Positions 20,801-30,005 of a stretch of 60,000 nt of DNA are shown here, piece after piece. Position numbers and translations under genes: made by a program. Every line of letters starts with the position of its first letter. Positions within the stretch are counted from its first letter, which is position 1. Origin of the DNA: Membranipora membranacea (Eukaryota > Bryozoa > Gymnolaemata > Cheilostomatida > Membraniporidae); assembly GCA_914767715.1 (NCBI GenBank), contig OU612071.1, forward strand, positions 13,439,493 through 13,499,492, written 5' to 3'. Below the pieces are notes generated by a model. The model saw nothing but the letters and a program-made list of their open reading frames with translations. It was not told where the DNA came from and made no database searches.

Positions 20801-23513
20801 CAATATGTTTTTACACTTGTCCTGTATATCATAATTAGATATCGGTGCACATAAATTGGAAAATTAGTTGAAACACTGGGGTTTCAATTATCATATCTTT
20901 CATCATATTTTTCATCTCATTAGTAATTTTGTGATCACAAAATTATTTAATCAGTTTTAGATATTTTACCAGTCAGAGGCTTTTCCCATAGTATATGTTT
21001 CTATTTTAACTTTTTATCACATGTTCAACGCTTAGAAATCATTGTTGCTTAACCATTTCATTAAGCGTTTCATAGATAAACTTTATTATTATTATTATAA
21101 TTAATATTATTAATACCAAACCAATATTATATAATCACAAAAACATCTTCCCAAGTGAGGGTGCCTCATAGGACGAATCAAAATACATACAGCAAACATA
21201 TCATTTACAATTTCAACCCCTTGACATAATTAACAATATACCATATTTGTTTTTGCCAATGGCATTATTGGGGCAAAACATTATTTTATATGGTCAAACT
21301 GTACAAGTGGGAGACACAATTCTTAAAAAGTCAGTCACTCCAACCCCAGTTTCACCTGGTGACTAGGTAACAGCATCGCAGTTGATGTCACCAGATGTCA
21401 CCATTCAGTAAAGGCAGGATATTTTTTTATCTACCAGGGAAGATACCTGATTCTCATTACGCTGTCACAACCTAGTTTTACACTGTAGTCACCATCACTT
21501 TAAAAAATTTCTTGTTAACTTGATTAAAATTCCAAATAAAACATGAAAAAAAAGAATGTTAAACTACTTGGGTTATAACATCAAAAGCTATTCATGTTCC
21601 TATATCTATGGTGATTTTTATTCATTAAAGACATCTTCGCTGGAAATCAACCGAATCAATTTGCTGTGATTGTTCAATTCTTGCATGATTCTGGCAGATA
21701 CTTAAAACCATTTCTTAATCTACATATAATTAAATAGTTGATATGACATATCAAAATTATGTATTGAGGACCTCAATATTTTCATTATGTGAAGGTTAAA
21801 ATAAATATTTGAGTATATTAAACACTCGCCTTGAATTTGCCATTTCGACATCTGATAAAGACAGTAAAGCGATCGACATTGTGATAATTAAAATCCCAAT
21901 CTAGTTTAAAATCGAACGCATTTGGATTTGACTTTCTCCTCACTGCTAGCGTATCTATAGTTCCGACGTGTCGTTCTATAAAGGTAGATAAAGTTATAGA
22001 ATAAAAAAAGAAAAATGTTGTTGGCTTTTCAATTACAACCAAACTTGAGTGGCCATGTGCTAAGATTCATCACTGCTGATCACTTGGTTCAATCTTGGAT
22101 GGGGGGGGGGGGGGGGTGAAGATATTTGTCCAACTACTTGTAAATAGTACAAGTACTTAGTAGCATAACTGATGAGACTGTCACAGCTGGAGTGAGTATT
22201 GACAAAGCTGAAACTTGAGATGGATCTGATAGCTGGGAAATAACTTAAACCCTTACTCTGGGCCAAAGTTTAGGGAAAAATGGTAGGTGATGTGTAAATC
22301 CTTGAGGGTATGAAGAAACACCAGGTTGGGTATTGTAAGCTTCTCTTGAGTCCTCAGTGCCCAGCCTCCATCGTGTTTTGAAATATAAATAGCCCCAAAT
22401 GAGCTGATTCTGATATTGAATATTCAATTAATGCATTGTTAGGCCACTCTATTCAGCATTATAATGGAGGTAGGAGGCGTCCCTGCCGGCCCTAGAACTA
22501 CAGGCCTTTATCTCATAGGCAATTAGGATGGAAGATCTGTCTCCATTCAACTATCTTGCATAGGCTCACTGCAGTCCTTTTTGGAGATGTAAGTTATTAT
22601 ATATGTTATTAGAACATTATGCTAAATGATGATTATAAATATGAAAAGTAACCAAATAATATGTTAACACCACAGAAAGCTGCTGAAATTTGCTGAATCA
22701 TCAATGACCTATGAACTATGACCTATCCTTGCTTCCTTCCTGATCATTGATGAATTCGGTTATGAGAAGCTTAGGATTCTTTTATACTTTGAGTATGATT
22801 GTAATGTAATATGATATAATATACTATAGTATATTTTGTCTACTTACGTCCTTTCGATCTACAATACATATGCAGGGCCGTGGTTTAGAAAAAATGGTAA
22901 AGGAGGCAAAAGTCTGAGGTGAGTCAGAAGTAGCACAAGTAAGCTCTTTCCCGAGAGGAGCTGATTCAAGCATGGATAATTGAATTATAGTGTTTTAGGC
23001 CACTGCATTTGGCTTTCTAGGAGAGGCAGTGCCTCCCTGCCTCTCCTAAAACTACAGGCCTGTGATGGTATTTTGATTGATGGCGATTGCTAGATCATTA
23101 TAGTATACAATACATGACAAGAATGCTTAAAATACTTTCTAACACTTTCTAGTATAGTCTATACTCTAAGCCTGCCCAAATCTTTGCAAGCAAAAACTGA
23201 AGAAGGTTGTTAGTTAAACTCATAATCGACTGGATAATAAGAATAGAAAATATGCTTTCCTTCAATTGGGACTAGCAGTATCATGCCATATAAAGCCCAT
23301 AATTATTGGCAAAAAAAAACTTAACAACTAAATTGATGGAGGCATAATTCAAATAATCTAGCAATGCCCCAATTTCTGCAGATAATGCAAAGTATGTAAG
23401 TTAATGATTTTATTGTATCACAAAGAGCCCACTTACCTCTCTGCAATAAACCCGATAAATGCAGCTAAAAGTAACACTTCAACGAGCCTCAACTTGCCTC
23501 CTTGCACAAGCAT
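11808..23513 (-). CDS. Receptor gene A: type I membrane protein with FN3-like ectodomain
   Basis: Thirteen minus-strand exons join in phase: 23437-23513, 22848-22858, 21830-21975, 20554-20734, 20001-20209, 19114-19186, 18334-18494, 17701-17872, 16893-17034, 16434-16444, 15240-15287, 14539-14625 and 11808-11827. They total 1338 nt, 446 codons with the stop. Exon 1 encodes a signal peptide (VEVLLLAAFIGFIAE). The ectodomain has three FN3-like units: residues about 30-138 (FKLDWDF, RFTVFIRC, YRFEIWIRY), about 139-232 (SFSFQVEKL, VQFKVKARA) and about 233-343 (AITFKWKV, SVHILCF, EHNFSLWLSVDI). One helix (WIIIGLICSLGVLFAVVGAA) and a Lys-rich tail ending EPVVYG follow. I infer a cell-surface adhesion or recognition receptor; the FN3 assignment rests on strand patterns. 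Most exons have a counterpart in gene B at 39.4-59.4 kb, which supports the model. Confidence 0.82.
11828..13389 (-). other. Last intron of receptor A, distal part
   Basis: No exon was recognised. Short open frames at 12200-12600 lack splice sites in phase. A tRNA-like B-box fragment (reverse complement GGTTCAAGCCC near 13315) suggests a SINE scrap at about 13295-13365. Confidence 0.4.
13390..13765. mobile_element. TTAA-flanked MITE, first copy of a head-to-head pair
   Basis: Terminal inverted repeats AGGGCAACCAAGG and CCTTGGTTGCCCT lie directly inside TTAA at 13386-13389 and 13766-13769. It is 376 bp and non-coding. TTAA target sites are typical of piggyBac-type elements; that class is inferred from the target only. 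A fragment of the same family is at 43849-44200. Confidence 0.75.
13770..13954. mobile_element. TTAA-flanked MITE, second, internally deleted copy in opposite orientation
   Basis: It has the same 13-bp termini between TTAA at 13766-13769 and 13955-13958. Its body is the reverse complement of the outer parts of the first copy with the centre deleted. The two copies share one TTAA, producing a perfect 72-bp palindrome at 13732-13803. Confidence 0.75.
14325..14492 (+). mobile_element. 5'-truncated LINE 3' end
   Basis: It matches the 3' end of the LINE at 28300-31097 (around 30945-31090), including TATAGTATGTAmCACCCTA, TTCAAGTCATTTTT and TTTTAGAAAACCTCAATrAA. This is a typical 5'-truncated insertion. 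A further inverted copy is at 42570-42690. Confidence 0.7.
14539..14625 (-). CDS. Receptor A exon 12, Lys-rich cytoplasmic tail
   Basis: At 87 nt, phase 1 to 1, it encodes SKKGRGKHGKEDGKHKKLSK and then HGKRKPHQ, a strongly basic low-complexity segment. The gene B counterpart (40053-40070) keeps only the end, GSKPNQ. Confidence 0.6.
14785..14890 (-). mobile_element. SINE fragment
   Basis: It shares AGGTCAGAGCAmACCTGGGG with the SINE at 34278-34505, in the same orientation. Only the 3' body remains clear. Confidence 0.5.
15240..15287 (-). CDS. Receptor A exon 11, cytoplasmic tail
   Basis: At 48 nt, phase 1 to 1, with acceptor TTTTACAG and donor AAAG/GTGAGA, it encodes SGQSGGDSKNKISKK. It is also open in phase 0, but the upstream phase chain selects phase 1. 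Confidence 0.6.
16092..16406. mobile_element. Palindromic MITE in receptor A intron 10
   Basis: The ends are inverted repeats of about 45 bp (CTATAGTTGCGCCTCCCC at the left, GGGGAGGCGCAACTATAG at the right), continuing with ATTGAAGGTCT against AGACCTTCAAT. Further inner repeats make nearly the whole 315 bp foldable. It starts about 28 bp from the 11-nt microexon. It is non-coding. Confidence 0.75.
16434..16444 (-). CDS. Receptor A exon 10: 11-nt microexon after the membrane helix
   Basis: TTTTTCTCAG/GTCAAACAAAG/GTAAAT, phase 2 to 1. The paralogue has ACCAAACAAAG at 41261-41271 with the same length, phase and splice borders, which is strong evidence that this tiny exon is real. Skipping it would shift the tail frame into an early stop. 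Confidence 0.75.
16893..17034 (-). CDS. Receptor A exon 9, transmembrane helix
   Basis: At 142 nt, phase 1 to 2, an acidic stalk (DPEYISDED) leads into WIIIGLICSLGVLFAVVGAA and then the basic KSYKHFKK. Gene B exon 41685-41838 has WVIIGLICSVGLLIAIVGAM, the same helix with conservative changes. Confidence 0.85.
17085..17222 (+). repeat. Dispersed repeat, copy 2
   Basis: It is the inverted match of 9305-9432, lying in intron 8 of receptor A. Class unknown. Confidence 0.6.
17701..17872 (-). CDS. Receptor A exon 8, second half of FN3-like unit 3
   Basis: At 172 nt, phase 0 to 1, it contains AFTKVLYINVITHSVNYPGD, KEHNFSLWLSVDIT and RSPYVNITVRG. N-glycosylation motifs NQS and NIT occur. The gene B counterpart (42813-42999) aligns throughout but carries a TGA. 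Confidence 0.82.
17993..18182 (+). mobile_element. GGGCCGTAGTTTAG-type MITE, copy b
   Basis: It has the family body (GAAAATATGGTCATGGAGGC, GCTGTAAGCTCCTCC, TAGCTGATTCTGA, CCACTTTATTTAGC) with eroded ends. It lies in the intron between exons 7 and 8 of receptor A. Confidence 0.6.
18227..18331. repeat. ATATGAC-type microsatellite at an exon donor
   Basis: Repeats of ACATATG and GATAATGACAT run directly up to the donor of receptor A exon 7 (18334). They could make length variation close to a splice site. Confidence 0.7.
18334..18494 (-). CDS. Receptor A exon 7, first half of FN3-like unit 3
   Basis: At 161 nt, phase 1 to 0, it contains NGNITSKSSAITFKWKV, PHSVHILCFTC and ELINKTI/GTATGT. Gene B (43636-43799) has the matching PHNVHILCLTC and AINKAE/GTATGA. 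The shared downstream donor shows that the nearer GTAAGA in A is not the conserved one. Confidence 0.78.
19114..19186 (-). CDS. Receptor A exon 6, second half of FN3-like unit 2
   Basis: At 73 nt, phase 0 to 1, it is bounded by CAATTGTAG and GGCTG/GTAAAA. It encodes VTFSTHGVQFKVKARAVDSS, an FN3 F-G strand pattern, and supplies exactly the phase change needed between exons 5 and 7. No counterpart was found in gene B. Confidence 0.65.
20001..20209 (-). CDS. Receptor A exon 5, first half of FN3-like unit 2
   Basis: At 209 nt, phase 1 to 0, it reads LPIPFIHDRYFLFD, SFSFQVEKLSKY and GSIQVSC, and ends AQTYK/GTTTGT. Its gene B counterpart is 57951-58165, which ends IIYK/GTATGT at the same place. 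Confidence 0.8.
20554..20734 (-). CDS. Receptor A exon 4, second half of FN3-like unit 1
   Basis: At 181 nt, phase 0 to 1, it has the FN3 signature NLVSQPRHGYRFEIWIRY followed by ENFTAAT. Its gene B counterpart is 59266-59431. Only phase 0 is open. Confidence 0.8.
21830..21975 (-). CDS. Receptor A exon 3, first half of FN3-like unit 1, with GC donor
   Basis: This 146-nt exon (phase 1 to 0) contains NAFDFKLDWDF and DRFTVFIRCRNGKFK. To meet the next exon, which is open only in phase 0, the donor must be AAG/GCGAGT, a GC-AG intron that otherwise matches the consensus. The nearest GT, 4 nt downstream, gives the wrong phase. Confidence 0.6.
22101..22116 (+). repeat. Poly-G run of 16
   Basis: Sixteen consecutive G lie in intron 2 of receptor A. 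On the transcribed minus-strand sense it is poly-C. Confidence 0.9.
22260..22507 (+). mobile_element. GGGCCGTAGTTTAG-type MITE, copy c
   Basis: It begins GGGCCAAAGTTTAGGG and ends CCTAGAACTACAGGCCT, an inverted repeat pair. The body shares GTGTGAAGAAACACCAGGTTGG (as near matches) with copy e at 44901, so c and e form a subfamily. Confidence 0.7.
22848..22858 (-). CDS. Receptor A exon 2: 11-nt microexon
   Basis: The acceptor is TGTATTGTAG and the donor GTAAGT flanks ATCGAAAGGAC. Exon 1 ends in phase 2 and exon 3 must start in phase 1; this 11-nt exon is exactly what is needed (1+9+1). A MITE copy begins only about 15 bp upstream of it in the transcript direction. Confidence 0.6.
22874..23061 (+). 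mobile_element. GGGCCGTAGTTTAG-type MITE, copy d, beside microexon 2
   Basis: It begins AGGGCCGTGGTTTAG and ends CTAAAACTACAGGCCT. It lies about 15 bp upstream of receptor A microexon 22848-22858 in the sense of transcription, so the branch point for that exon is probably inside the MITE. Confidence 0.7.
23437..23513 (-). CDS. Receptor A exon 1: start codon and signal peptide
   Basis: ATG at 23513-23511 is followed by MLVQGGKLRLVEVLLLAAFI and ends in AG/GTAAGT (phase 2). A short basic n-region and a Leu-rich core make a standard secretion signal. A good acceptor (CTTGCAG) at 23530-23531 and a GTAAGT donor after 23778 suggest an intron in the 5' UTR. Confidence 0.75.
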
Positions 23514-23529
23514 AGCAGATACCGGATAT

Positions 23530-24249
23530 CTGCAAGTAGTTGATTAAAATTTACCCAACTCGAGAAAGGTTAGAAAAATCCTTCAACATTTGGTTTTTGA
23601 CAATTACACTTGACTACTGATTACGCTGTTAATCACCGTCGTGTTCAACTAGACACAATCAACTTAAGGTGATTGTTAGACTGAATGATAAGCAAGGAAA
23701 AGAAACTAAATATGCGTAAACCTTATCGCTTCCATCATTAACATTTACAATCCAATTATCAATATCTTGGTACTTACTTTTGAGATGACCCATGATACAA
23801 TTCCTTGAAATTCCCAAAGTGAGAGTTAACCATTTTAGCCATCGAGACATGACCAATCATTGATGTACCATATTGTTCGTCCAAGTGAAAGTGGTAGAAA
23901 GCACATATGACAAACCATCAAATTTTAAAGAAAAGGTTTTTTGATATTATAATTAAACGATACCAAAATAAATTACAAGCAGAAAACTAGTGAAACTATG
24001 TATGAAGTGAATAAATCTGATGAAGTTGCTGAGCTACAAACCCTAAAGCATTTGGCTAATTAACAAAATATCTAGGGGCGTTAGTTAGTAAAACGGTGTT
24101 ATTTTTAATATGAATAATAGAGTAGAAAAGAAAGAGTAAAAAGAAGACATTGCCACTCTCTGGTTCAGCAAATTCTTGTGATTCTGTCAATTTCAAGAAT
24201 CTGTCAATGAAGAAAGCCTCAAAACTGGTCAAGGTGCAAGTCTATGGCT
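23530..24249 (-). other. Receptor A 5' region and upstream flank
   Basis: A possible 5' UTR exon ends at 23778 (AAAA/GTAAGT) and splices to 23529. It carries a short upstream ATG frame (MVMSRWLKWLTLTLG) that is not in frame with the receptor. No promoter motif could be assigned. Confidence 0.35.
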
Positions 24250-25045
24250 TGTAGTGGTAACTGGTGTGGGATGGGTGTAATAATGTATGGATTGGGGTGG
24301 GTGTGGTAGTGGTGAAGGGGTTGGATGGGTGTATAAGTGGTATGAGATGGGGTCAGTGTAATAGTGGTATGGATTGGGGTGGGTGTGGTAGTGGTAGTGG
24401 TGTGAGGGGGTAGGGTTGATGTGGTAGTGGGGTGAGGTTGGGGTGGGTGTGGAGTTGGTGTGAGTTGGGATGGGTGTGGTAGTGGTAGTGGTCGTAATGG
24501 TAACTGGTGTCGGATGAGTGTGGTATTGGTATGGATTGGGATTGGTGTGGTAGTGGTAATGGTGTGAAGGGGTTAGGTGGGTGTGGTAGTGGTGTGAGGG
24601 GTTTGGGTGGTTGCATTAGTGGTATGAGATGGGGTTGGTGTGGTAGTGGTGTGAGGTGGTGTGGTGTGGTAGGGGTAGTGGTGTGGGGTGAGTGTGGAAT
24701 TACTGGGAGTTCGGATGGGTGTGGTAGTGGTGTGAGGGGGTTGGGTGGGTGTATTAGTGGTGTGATGGGGTTGGGTATGTGTCAAAGTGGTGTGAGGACG
24801 GATGGGTGTGGTAGTGGTGTGAGCTGGGGTCTCTGTGGTAGCGGTGTGAGGACGGATAGGTTAATTAGTGGTGTGGGGAGGGTGAGTGTGGTAGTGATGT
24901 GGGAAGGGTGACTGTGGTTGTGGTGCGAGTTGGGGTAGTTTTTTTAGTGATGTTGGGAGGGTGTGATATTGGTTTGAAGTCAGATGGGTGTGGTAGCTGT
25001 GTGAGCTGGGGTATTTGTGGTAGTGCTGTGAGGTGGTGTCACATC
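24250..25045 (+). repeat. G/T-rich minisatellite
   Basis: Degenerate tandem units of about 25-35 bp are built from GTGTGGTAGTGG and TGTGAGGGGGTTGGGTGG. It is strongly strand-asymmetric (G+T almost only on +). Long open frames on both strands here are by-products. A shorter similar block is at 31770-31880. Confidence 0.85.
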
Positions 25046-26689
25046 GAAAACTACAACGCATGTTTGTAGTTTTGATTCTCATATTTTGGGAGTTGTGGTC
25101 ACCCACAAGCGGGAAGTGTCAGAATTAATCTCAAAGATAAACAGTGGCTAAAACAAAAGGGATCTGAGTACCCTAAAATCTTCAATTTAAATTCTCTTTC
25201 ATAACCCTGTCCCATCGATCAATGTTACATTTCTCTAGATATCCACCTCAACTTGGAAAATCAGCATAGAGCACTATGACAGTAACATCACTATCAGAAC
25301 AAGAAATGCCATGTTTATTGCCTAATTTCTAATATCCATCCTGTTAATAGTATCGTGCGTGGGCATAAGATTGATTTTTTTCAAGCTGCCAAAGGGTAGT
25401 CCTTGAACATGTGTAAATTTAGATTACTTGTCCTTGGTGTATTGCTTTGAAATAAATACTGGGACAAATGGAAAGGTGAGGCAAGCACCTGTGAGGATTC
25501 TGTGTTGGTTTAGCCAGATGTTTCAGCCATGCAGGTCAGTCGCTGATCAATGCGGGCGGCTGAGGTGAAAGGTTAATTGGAAATAGGCCGATATCTAAAT
25601 TTGGCTGCTTTATTGTTTTAGCTAGACTTGCCCGAAGATTTTTTGTTTGGCAGTCGATTGTTTTGTAGCGCTTGAATTGGTTTGGCAGTGGACGCACTTT
25701 TAAGTTTGCTGTTGGAAGCCAGAGTCTGGCCAACGCGCCCAACGGTTGTCGAGGCACATTAGGCCATCACCAAATGTCAGGGTTGTGTTATATGCGTTTT
25801 TGTCATCGTTTTCATGTTGATGAAGCTGGATGTGCTGGTTGCATCGATATCCATCCATATTTATGATGTTATGTCTGTCCGCCTGGAAGCATCCCATCGT
25901 CGGAATGTCATCATTTATATATATTATATTATTATTACATGTAGTCAAAGGCTATAGGAAACTTATGGACCATGATAGTATCTGAGTCTCATCAATTAAT
26001 CCTTGTATTTAGTACCCACATGTGCTGCACGATACCACCTTCCTTATTATACTTGTTCATAATTTGCTCAATTATCTTAGGCTATCAATTTAAGTCATGA
26101 GCGTATTCCATATTCCTATTCCACATTAATCCTGTACATACATATACTTGACAATGGTTTGTTGAATTTGCAGGTCCTTGCAATTATAATCCAATCTTTG
26201 ACACTTACATAATAGAACTATGAAAGTGTCGGATCGAGAAAGATCACGGCAGTTCACTGCTGGCAGAGTTCATATGAGATTACTTTATAATACTGAATGC
26301 AGTTTTTCGGCAGTTGGATGATTTTATTACTGAACTACACCCTGGGGCAAATGCCCCAGGCAACTGTTAAATTGCAACGCCAAGTTGTAACTGTCACACG
26401 TAACTCCCGATCATAACTCGCAATTATAACTCGCAATTGTAACTGATTCGTCAGAGCAAAAAACCACTGTTCTTTATACTGACTTGTATAAATAGGTTGC
26501 AAAAATAGAAACGGGTGGGATGATACGTCATTATTTTGATGGCCAACCTCCGCATTTAGATGGTAATTAAATGTGCAAAAGTGGAAGTAAATGCGGAAGA
26601 GTATAACAATTAATCAGATTAGGACCATGGCAACCATGACAGTGCAATATACAACACCTAACTTCATGTAGAATCATGCACCAGGCTTG
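25046..26689. other. Intergenic, no gene recognised
   Basis: Only short frames without domains are seen. The last 460 bp or so (from about 26229) may be the LTR of an older copy of the LTR element described at 27718-31712, judged only from its end. Confidence 0.35.
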
Positions 26690-27010
26690 TCACATACAGT
26701 GTATGTGACACATGCACCCCCCTGGTTGCGATCGTCCTCGATCGCTTTAACTGGTTCAAAAACATTATAGCTTATGTTACACAAGAATAATCATCGCAAT
26801 ATAAAATTTAAAACCTCAAAATCTCCTGAAATACAAAAAAATCAAAAATGTCATGCATAAAAGGCGGTCATAACAAAATCATGACATTCCCTTCCAAGGC
26901 TGAAGAACCTTAACAACTGCTTCAGGTCAATGAGCAAAAAGAATATATCCCATTTTCCTCTCAACTCTAGATCTAAGAACCTAAGCTTTGCTTAGATTAC
27001 TGGACAGACG
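26690..27010 (+). mobile_element. Fragment of an older LTR-type element
   Basis: GTATGTGACACA followed by TGCnCCCCCCTGG and GCGATyGTCCTCkATCGCT matches the LTR end and leader at 28138-28182. Further along, CATTCCCTTCCAAGGCTGAAGAACC and CTAAGCTTTGCTTAG-like blocks match 31131-31250. So this is the internal region of a related element without the LINE insertion. Confidence 0.55.
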
Positions 27011-27717
27011 AATGTATAAAATTCATGAAATATTATAATGCTGCTTTCCTGCACAACTATCATTAAAAAATCGGCATCGCAGGTAATTCAAACGGTAAAT
27101 ATATAAATTGCATGATCAAGGTTGTGTCGATGGTAATAATATCAAATAATTCATTACATCCTAACTAATACAGTGACCATATTATTTTGTGCTGATCCTT
27201 GCACTTATACTGCTGCTATATAAAGATCAGTTGCCAGTCGGTTGTAGTCAGCTGCATTCCATAATCTTTTGCTCTTAGCGGATCTTAGCTTACGGCTGCC
27301 TAATGTTTTTATTGAAGTTTTTCTATTTTTTTGAGTTACAGTGTTCACACCACCAGATTAGTTTGTCTGCTGTTGTAGACTGAGACTGAATAGAACTTTT
27401 TGAATAAAATCAGGAAATTGCAGAGGTACCTTGTCAGTTGGTGAATCATGAGCAGAAGATCAAATGTCATCACTAGTATATCAGCTTCCATATGTTTTGT
27501 CTCTACATCATTTAGAAAGTCCGTCTCCATTTCTCCTTATAGTAATGTAGACGATGTAGACACATATGGTTCCATTATATTGCTTTTATTAGATCATCTA
27601 CTCCAAAGACATTTTCCTCCAAGTCCACAATGTTCATCCTCTTTCTTGTATATTCAACGCTATCAGTCTCATCATCTGAAGGTGTGAAGTTCTCTCCTCA
27701 CTTGGTTGGGCACCAAT
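27011..27717. other. Intergenic or repeat-derived, no gene recognised
   Basis: Open frames of 60-80 codons on both strands around 27345-27690 show no domain and no splice structure. Confidence 0.4.
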
Positions 27718-28146
27718 TGTAAGATACTCCGACAATTTGTGTTGTTGGCAGTTTTCCGGTTTTATTCAGACACGACTACTCCATTCCAAATGCCGCTAGC
27801 AACTGATCTTTATAAAAAATGCTAGTTTATATGACAGAAAGATTTTTCAGGATTTAATTAATGATGCTCATTCCAGGATGGTACATGACCTAGACATGAC
27901 ACTCAAAACAGGAGATTGAGCTTCCTAATTAAGCGATGATAAATCATAAATGATGAATGATAAAGCGATGATAAATAACCCAATGACGATGGTAAAGAGT
28001 ATTTATTAGGAAGTTATCAAGCAGCTTAATCTGTAATGCACAGCAAGCAGAGATTCAATTAAAGTACCCTGCACAGTAAAGTTGAACAACCAACCGCCAG
28101 TGGTGGATAATGTGACATGCAGGTACAGGGGTACCTGTATGTCACA
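27718..28146 (+). repeat. 5' LTR-like repeat
   Basis: It starts TGTAAGATACTCCGACAATT and ends CCTGTATGTCACA, with an internal GATAAATGATGAATGAT microsatellite. Confidence 0.65.
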
Positions 28147-28299
28147 TATGCTCCCCCCTGGAGGCGATTGTCCTCTATCGCTAAATAGAAAGCAGTCTCA
28201 ATTTAGGATGATAACAGATCAAAGCTAACAAATATAAGAAACAGAATTTATAAGACAATGCAAAAACAGAATACGTTCTCAAAGACAAAAATTTCATAT

Positions 28300-30005
28300 A
28301 CCTCTACAAGGATATACCTAATCCAGCTACAGCGCAAGTCAAACAGTTCAACGAGTTTCGAAACTTTGTTACAAATAAAATTAGGAATGCTAAGAAAGAC
28401 TTTATAAATGACTCGTTATCTAAAGATGAAAAAAGTTTTTTCACCTGCCTGAAATCACTGACAGGAAAGAAGAAATCCTCTGATCAAATCGAGAAAATTA
28501 GCTATCAAAACTCTACCTACACCTCAAACTCTGACAAGGCAAATGCACTTAATAGATATTTCACCACGGTCGCTGGAAAATCGGTTTTTATTCCTAAGAT
28601 CGATCCACAACCTGACCTTTTCCATGGTCCAAGTTTCTCTTTCACATATGTTGAGAGCGAAACAATCTACAAACTGATAAAGTCCCTCAAACCAAATAAA
28701 CGGGGTGGCTTGACCATGTTTCCAGCTTCCCTGTACCAAATTGTTGCAAACCTATTAGCTCTTCCCATAGCCCTGATCATTAACGAATGCTACAAGAAAT
28801 CAATATTCCCTGACTGCCTAAAAACAGCCCTGGTCACCCCACTCTTTAAGAAGGGCAATAAAACAGACCCTTGCAATTACAGACCAATTTCCAGTCTGCC
28901 AATCATATCAAAGGTGTTTGAGCTAGATATGAAAAATCAAATTATGACCTTTATCGAAACACATGGAATACTCTCAGATCGACAATTCGGTTTTCGTAAG
29001 CACCATTCCAGTGAACAGTTACTACTTTCTCTTTTACAAAATTGGAGAACAACGCTAGACAACCCTCAACCGAATTTCATAGGTGCACTGTCTTTGGACG
29101 TATACGTAAAGCATTTGACACTATAAATCATGGACAACTCATCCACACTCTAAAGCGACTAAATTTTGAAGAGTCAACAACAAAATTATTTACATCCTAT
29201 CTTTCACATCGAACCCAAATCATGAAAGTTGATCATGATCAGTCCAGTGCACTACCGATTACATGTGGAGTACCCCAAGGAAGTGTTCTAGGTCCAATCT
29301 TATTCAATCTTGCTATCAATGATCTCCTTAACAAGCACAAAACTGCATTCGCTTACGCTGATGACACCATTATTTACTGCACAGCAACAGATATCCATAC
29401 CTTAATGGATAAATCTGAGTCATTGATGAGAGAAGTATCGAATTGGTATTCAAACAATCTCCTTCAACTCAACTTATCCAAAACTCAATACTGTATTTTC
29501 TCAAATAGGAAAGTAGAAGATTTTTACCAAATCCAAATAAACAATTTGAAAATAGAATCCAAGCATTCACTCAATCTTCTTGGAGTTATTCTTGATTCAG
29601 AACTTAGTTTAACCCCTCAGGCTAATGCCACCGCCTCTAAAGCAAACAAAATGGTCTACTTGTTATCAAAACTAAAAAAATACATGACAGTAGAAAACTC
29701 ATTGAAGACTTACAAATCACTGATCAGACCTATAGTAGAATACTGCTCATCATTGTACCTTGATGGTTTAGCCAAAAATTCAGATACATTAGAAAAAGTA
29801 CAAAATAAAGCAATCAGAATCATAACTTCAGCCCCCAAACAATTTTCTGTCAAATCTGGCCGCTTGCTCCTAAATTTACATACTCTCCACAGTAGAAGGA
29901 ATTTTCTTTTTCACAATTTTGTCAAATCGAGGGTCCATAAAGGCCGTGCATCCAAGCACATACTTCATCTCGTTAGCAAATCAAACAGACATACACGATC
30001 ACTTC
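28300..30005 (+). pseudogene. LINE reverse transcriptase remnant
   Basis: Most of the RT fingers, palm and thumb are readable in two frames with a single shift near 29100. YADD is in the second frame (about 29357-29368). A DNA transposon cuts off the last 45 or so codons. Few other stops occur, so this is one of the younger LINE copies in the window. Confidence 0.8.

Noticed and set aside
24353-25106. Long open frames on both strands (Gly/Val-rich, Thr/Pro/His-rich)
   Set aside because: By-products of the G/T-rich minisatellite.
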